10,237 nt of DNA, taken from Vulcanimicrobiia bacterium (GTDB lineage Bacteria; Eremiobacterota; Eremiobacteria; Baltobacterales; Baltobacteraceae). The notes under the pieces were generated by a model. It was not told where the DNA came from. It did no database searches and saw nothing but the letters and a program-made list of their open reading frames with translations. Positions within the stretch are counted from its first letter, which is position 1. Every line of letters begins with the position of its first letter. The translations under genes were made by a program, and so were the position numbers. Location: NCBI GenBank assembly GCA_024281135.1, contig JAMXLG010000278.1, forward strand, positions 1-10,237. The letters are read 5' to 3'. Of this stretch, positions 7,441-10,237 are shown one piece after another.

Positions 7441-8773
7441 GTTCATCGTTCGCACGCGCACGCTTCCAGCCGACGTTCTGACGCCGATCGGCGCATATCT
7501 CGCGCTCGCAAGGCCGGGCGCGTCGTGCCTGCTCGAGAGTGTCGAGCACGGTGGCAAGCTCTCGCGCTACACATTCATCGGCCTCGACTATCTGACGACG
7601 GAGTCGTTCGATGCGTCACCCGATCTCTACGAGCGCATTCGCTCGTTCGTTGAATCCTATCGTCCCCTCGACGAAACAGGTCTCGGCGGCTCGCTCGTCA
7701 TCTTTGCATACGACGCCGCGCGGCCGATGGCGCACTTGGCGCGCCGTGAAGCGAGCATCCCGGCAATGCCCGACGCCGTTGTTGCCATCCCCAGCACGTG
7801 GCTGATCTTCGATCATCTCACGCATTCACTGGTCTTATGGGGTTGTGGCAATCGCGCAGCCGAAATCGACGAGCGGCTCGCCGAGTACGTCGCTGCGCTT
7901 ACCGGAAACGCGCCGCGCCTCGCGGCTCCGGTGCGTGCGCGAGGACTCGTTGGGGCAACGATGGATCGCGAAACGTATCTCAGCAAAGTCGCGCGCGTCA
8001 AACGCTATATTTACGACGGTGAAGTCTACCAACTGCAGCTCGGTATCCGCTTCAATGCAGAACTCGAAGGAACGCCGTTCGACCTCTACCGCGCGCTTCG
8101 CCGGCGCAATCCTTCGCCGTATATGTTTTACGTCGACACGGAGTTCGGGCAATTGCTCGGGGCATCGCCCGAGTTTCTGGTACGCCTCGAAGGACGCAAG
8201 GCGCGCATCCGTCCGCTCGCAGGAACGCGCTCGCGCGGTGCGACCGAGAAACTCGATACGGATATTGCTGAGGAACTTCTCTCAAACGAGAAAGAGCGAG
8301 CCGAACACGTCATGCTTGTAGATCTCGGGCGTAACGATCTCGGCATGGTCTGCGAATTTGGAAGCGTGGAAGTCGACGAGCTGCTGCAAATCGAACGCTA
8401 CAGCCACGTGATGCACATCGTATCGGACGTCGTCGGAAGCCTCCGCGATGAATGCGACGGTCTCGATCTCTTCCGCGCGGGGTTCCCCGCCGGTACGGTG
8501 ACCGGCACGCCGAAGGTGCGCGCAATGCAACTCATCGACGAGCTGGAACCGGTCACGCGGGGCTTCTACGCAGGCAGCATCGGCCGCTGGAATTGGAACG
8601 GCGACTTCGATTCGTGCATCACGCTGCGCAGCATGCACGTGCAGGGCGGACGAGCGTACTGGCAAGCGTCGGCGGGGATCGTTGCTGATAGTGATCCGGA
8701 GGCCGAGTACGAAGAAGTCTTACATAAAACGCGCATTGCGCGCGAAGTTTTGAGCGTGGAGTTCATGGGATAA
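7433..8773 (+). CDS. trpE: Anthranilate synthase component I
   Basis: Converts chorismate with ammonia (from TrpG) to anthranilate, the first step of tryptophan synthesis. 446 residues, shorter than many TrpE (about 500) but with all core blocks. These are LLESVEHGGKLSRYTFIG (33 on, including the LLES element linked to Trp feedback), GEVYQLQLGIRF, NPSPYMFYVD, RPLAGTRSRG, LVDLGRNDLG, ERYSHVMHIVSD (His325), FPAGTVTGTPKVRAM and SAGIVADSDPEAEYEE. Ala263 in PLAGT is the TrpE state. PabB usually has Lys there (PIKGT), so aminodeoxychorismate synthase is less likely. TGTPK replaces the common SGAPK. The TTG start is the only usual start codon after the in-frame TGA at 7409-7411, and no clear Shine-Dalgarno sequence is present. 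It lies 13 nt behind the flagellar genes. Confidence 0.9.
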   Translation: MAPFIVRTRTLPADVLTPIGAYLALARPGASCLLESVEHGGKLSRYTFIGLDYLTTESFDASPDLYERIRSFVESYRPLDETGLGGSLVIFAYDAARPMAHLARREASIPAMPDAVVAIPSTWLIFDHLTHSLVLWGCGNRAAEIDERLAEYVAALTGNAPRLAAPVRARGLVGATMDRETYLSKVARVKRYIYDGEVYQLQLGIRFNAELEGTPFDLYRALRRRNPSPYMFYVDTEFGQLLGASPEFLVRLEGRKARIRPLAGTRSRGATEKLDTDIAEELLSNEKERAEHVMLVDLGRNDLGMVCEFGSVEVDELLQIERYSHVMHIVSDVVGSLRDECDGLDLFRAGFPAGTVTGTPKVRAMQLIDELEPVTRGFYAGSIGRWNWNGDFDSCITLRSMHVQGGRAYWQASAGIVADSDPEAEYEEVLHKTRIAREVLSVEFMG

Positions 8774-9355
8774 ATGCCGGCCAGCATTCTTTTCATCGAT
8801 AACTATGACAGCTTCACGTACAACGTAGTGCACTTGCTTGCATCACAAGGCGTGAAGCCGGTAGTGCTTCTCAACGACGATGAACGGCTCGTCCCGGAGC
8901 TTCTCGACGATTATGTAGCACTGGTCGTCGGGCCAGGACCGGGAAATCCGTCGCAGCAGCCGCGCATGATGAGCATCTTGCGCGCCGCGATCGACCGCGG
9001 AATGCCGACCTTCGGGGTTTGCCTCGGCCTGCAGTCGATCGGTGAGGCGATGGGTGGGCGCGTCACACACGCTCCGGCGCAAATGCACGGCAAGACGAGC
9101 GAAATCGAACACGACGCCAGCGGCATCTTCTTGGGACTACCGTCGCCGTTCGTCGCGACGCGATACCACTCGCTCTGCGTCGATGAAGCGACACTGCCCG
9201 CAGAACTGCGCGTCACAGCCCGGAGCAAGGACGGCGTCGTTCAAGGCATCGCTCATGTTTCTAAACCCGTCTCTGCCGTGCAATTCCATCCCGAGTCGGT
9301 CCTGAGCGAGTATGGCGAGCGCATCGTGCGAAACTTTCTTGACACCCTTCCGTGA
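8774..9355 (+). CDS. trpG: Anthranilate synthase component II (glutamine amidotransferase)
   Basis: Class I glutamine amidotransferase that supplies ammonia to TrpE. The same subunit may also serve PabB in folate synthesis. 193 residues, full length. It starts with ILFIDNYDSFTYNVVHLL, followed by VVGPGPGNPSQ. The nucleophile is Cys83 in GVCLGLQSIGEAMGG, and His172 and Glu174 in FHPESVLSEYG complete the triad. RYHSL is also present. The strongly conserved CLGHQ motif reads CLGLQ here; that His is not a triad residue, so activity is probably kept. The ATG directly abuts the trpE stop codon, implying coupled translation. The last codons contain the -35 element of the next promoter. Confidence 0.92.
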   Translation: MPASILFIDNYDSFTYNVVHLLASQGVKPVVLLNDDERLVPELLDDYVALVVGPGPGNPSQQPRMMSILRAAIDRGMPTFGVCLGLQSIGEAMGGRVTHAPAQMHGKTSEIEHDASGIFLGLPSPFVATRYHSLCVDEATLPAELRVTARSKDGVVQGIAHVSKPVSAVQFHPESVLSEYGERIVRNFLDTLP

Positions 9356-9367
9356 GCGTGTTACGCT
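9339..9367 (+). promoter_or_regulatory. Sigma-70-type promoter for the trpL-aroF unit, inside the trpG end
   Basis: A perfect -35 TTGACA (9339-9344), a spacer of exactly 17 nt, then TACGCT (9362-9367) preceded by TG at 9359-9360, an extended -10. The -10 keeps T1, A2 and T6 of the consensus. The start of transcription is expected near 9373-9376, so only about 0-4 nt would precede the leader ATG at 9377. The -35 lies in trpG codons. The strong -35, spacing and extended -10 make it convincing without experimental data. Confidence 0.75.
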
Positions 9368-9376
9368 CGCCCAACG

Positions 9377-9469
9377 ATGACGACGACGAATTTCGTTGCG
9401 TGGTGGTGGCCCCTGACCGAAAGCATTTCCGGTGAGGCGTGTGTGCCATTGTCGTTGCATCGCAAATAA
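9377..9469 (+). CDS. trpL: Trp leader peptide TrpL (30 aa)
   Basis: A 30-codon ORF from ATG to TAA whose codons 9-11 are TGG TGG TGG, in the context FVAWWWPLTES. Trp codons are rare, and three in a row about ten codons into a short ORF directly before an intrinsic terminator is the mark of trp leader peptides (for example WW at 10-11 in Escherichia coli). It is longer than the 14-residue E. coli peptide. The extra tail places the stop where a terminating ribosome would cover the antiterminator arm. No Shine-Dalgarno sequence precedes the ATG, and the predicted transcription start is within a few bases, so translation may be leaderless. It follows trpG by 21 nt in the same frame. Its function would be as a sensor of charged tRNA-Trp; the peptide itself need not act. 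Confidence 0.9.
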   Translation: MTTTNFVAWWWPLTESISGEACVPLSLHRK

Positions 9470-9491
9470 CGCGAGAGTTTAAGGAATCGAC

Positions 9492-9526
9492 AAGGCCGCC
9501 CGGAGCACCGGGCGGCCTTCGTTTTT
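9492..9526 (+). terminator. Rho-independent terminator of the trp attenuator
   Basis: A perfect 12-bp stem: AAGGCCGCCCGG (9492-9503), loop AGCA, complementary arm 9508-9519, then CG and five T (9522-9526). It stands only 16 nt before the aroF start codon, so it can block aroF unless relieved by the upstream antiterminator. It could also end read-through from trpEG. Confidence 0.95.
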
Positions 9527-9542
9527 GTTAGGGGAGAAGGAC

Positions 9543-10237
9543 ATGTACGAGTTGGCGCGGCGTGGAGCAAGTGCGGGTACCATCGTTGATGTTGGCGGCG
9601 TGCGCATCGGCGACGGCTTCATCGTGATCGCCGGACCTTGTGCGGTCGAAGACGACATTCAAATCGAAACGGTCGCGCGCGCGGTCAGCGCGCACGGCGG
9701 CGCCATGCTTCGTGGGGGTGCTTACAAGCCGCGAACGTCGCCCTATTCGTTTCAGGGACTCGGTGATGCGGGCGTCGACCTCATCGCGCGCGCATCACGC
9801 CATCACCGCTTACCGACGGTCGTCGAAGCGCTCGATTCGGAGCAATTACCGATCCTCGCGCGGACGGTGTCGATGATTCAAATCGGCGCGCGAAACATGC
9901 AAAACTTCGCGCTCGTGAAAGCGGCGGCACGAACCGGCCTCCCGCTACTGCTCAAACGCGGACCGGCCGCAACCCTAGACGAGGTGCTCTACGCCGCAGA
10001 GTACGCGCTCCTCGAAGGCAACTCAAACGTGGTGCTCTGCGAACGCGGCATCCGTGGCTTCGATCAACATACGCGCAACGTCTTCGACCTCGCCGGTGCC
10101 CTTCGGCTCAAAGAGCTCACCCATCTCCCGGTGATCGTGGACCCGAGCCACGCGACCGGCCGCCGCAGCCTCATCGCTCCGCTCGTCCTCGCCTCCGCCG
10201 CCGCAGGCCTCGACGGCGCGATGATAGAGATCCACCC
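9543..10237 (+). CDS. aroF: DAHP synthase, type I-beta, 3'-truncated by window edge
   Basis: Condenses phosphoenolpyruvate with erythrose 4-phosphate to DAHP, the entry step of the shikimate pathway. 231 codons are visible, open to the window end. The core motifs are AGPCAVE (metal-ligand Cys33), [61 protein letters not shown] (His203) and MIEIH (Glu229); the last metal ligand lies past the edge. Only 32 residues precede the Cys, against about 101 in the Thermotoga enzyme, so the N-terminal ferredoxin-like feedback domain is missing. A C-terminal fusion cannot be excluded. The ATG has GGAG (9533-9536) 6 nt upstream and sits right after the attenuator terminator, so the start is well supported. 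Expression is probably governed by tryptophan attenuation. Confidence 0.96.
   Translation, partial: MYELARRGASAGTIVDVGGVRIGDGFIVIAGPCAVEDDIQIETVARAVSAHGGAMLRGGAYKPRTSPYSFQGLGDAGVDLIARASRHHRLPTVVEALDSEQLPILARTVSMIQIGARNMQNFALVKAAARTGLPLLLKRGPAATLDEVLYAAEYALLEGNSNVVLCERGIRGFDQHTRNVFDLAGALRLKELTHLPVIVDPSHATGRRSLIAPLVLASAAAGLDGAMIEIH

Larger units (their letters stand above)
9374..9526 (+). promoter_or_regulatory. Tryptophan attenuator (trp leader RNA) upstream of aroF
   Basis: The leader has every part of ribosome-mediated attenuation. A 1:2 hairpin begins 3 nt after the Trp codons, with 9412-9422 pairing to 9426-9437 (CCT.ACCG.AAA with TTT.CGGT.AGG, one G-G mismatch and one bulged C). An antiterminator can form between 9445-9454 and 9488-9496 (GCC-A-TTGTCG with CGACAAGGC, 9 bp and one bulge), extended by GGCG 9436-9439 with CGCC 9497-9500. 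It uses the left arm of the terminator (9492-9503), so the two structures exclude each other. A ribosome stalled on the Trp codons blocks the 1:2 hairpin and leaves the antiterminator free. One at the stop codon (9467) would cover 9451-9454 and allow termination. The pairing was drawn by hand, with no energies calculated. A terminated RNA of about 150 nt is predicted. Confidence 0.85.

Noticed and set aside
7433..8773. PabB (aminodeoxychorismate synthase) instead of TrpE
   Set aside because: The PIKGT lysine typical of PabB is Ala263 (PLAGT), and a Trp leader lies nearby; PabB is kept only as a minor possibility.

Overview
The window is a dense, plus-strand-only stretch of a bacterial chromosome with fairly high GC. 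From left to right it holds the 3' part of purA, a flagellar operon (fliF-fliG-fliH-fliI-fliJ and a MotE/YlxF-like gene), the anthranilate synthase pair trpE-trpG, a short regulatory interval, and the 5' part of a type I-beta DAHP synthase gene (aroF). The fliFGHIJ-then-ylxF order resembles Firmicutes-type flagellar operons. The protein sequences are not close to any model species I can name. My guess is a poorly cultured phylum, perhaps Eremiobacterota/WPS-2-like, but this is an impression and not a result.

Region 1 (1-1139): purA, lacking its N-terminal P-loop because the window begins inside the gene. Region 2 (1140-1314): the flagellar control region. It has a sigma-28-like promoter (TAAA-N15-ACCGATAT), then a perfect hairpin whose loop and upper stem match the CsrA binding consensus at 11 of 12 positions, then a Shine-Dalgarno sequence and a TTG start for fliF. 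Region 3 (1315-7419): six flagellar genes with gaps of 0-9 nt or 4-nt overlaps, encoding the MS ring, the rotor switch protein, the export ATPase with its stator and stalk partner, and a membrane-anchored MotE-like protein. Region 4 (7433-9355): trpE and trpG. They start 13 nt after the flagellar genes, and a perfect hairpin covers the trpE start.

Region 5 (9339-9542) is the most interesting part. A TTGACA promoter with an extended -10 lies at the very end of trpG. It drives a 30-codon leader ORF that contains three consecutive Trp codons and starts almost at the predicted transcription start. A perfect intrinsic terminator follows, and a competing antiterminator can be drawn by hand. The gene behind it is a DAHP synthase that lacks the usual N-terminal feedback domain. 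The sequence therefore reads as a ribosome-mediated tryptophan attenuator controlling the first step of the shikimate pathway, placed directly after trpEG and not before it. All other genes look like normal housekeeping or flagellar genes. I see no mobile elements, tRNA or rRNA genes, or CRISPR arrays.
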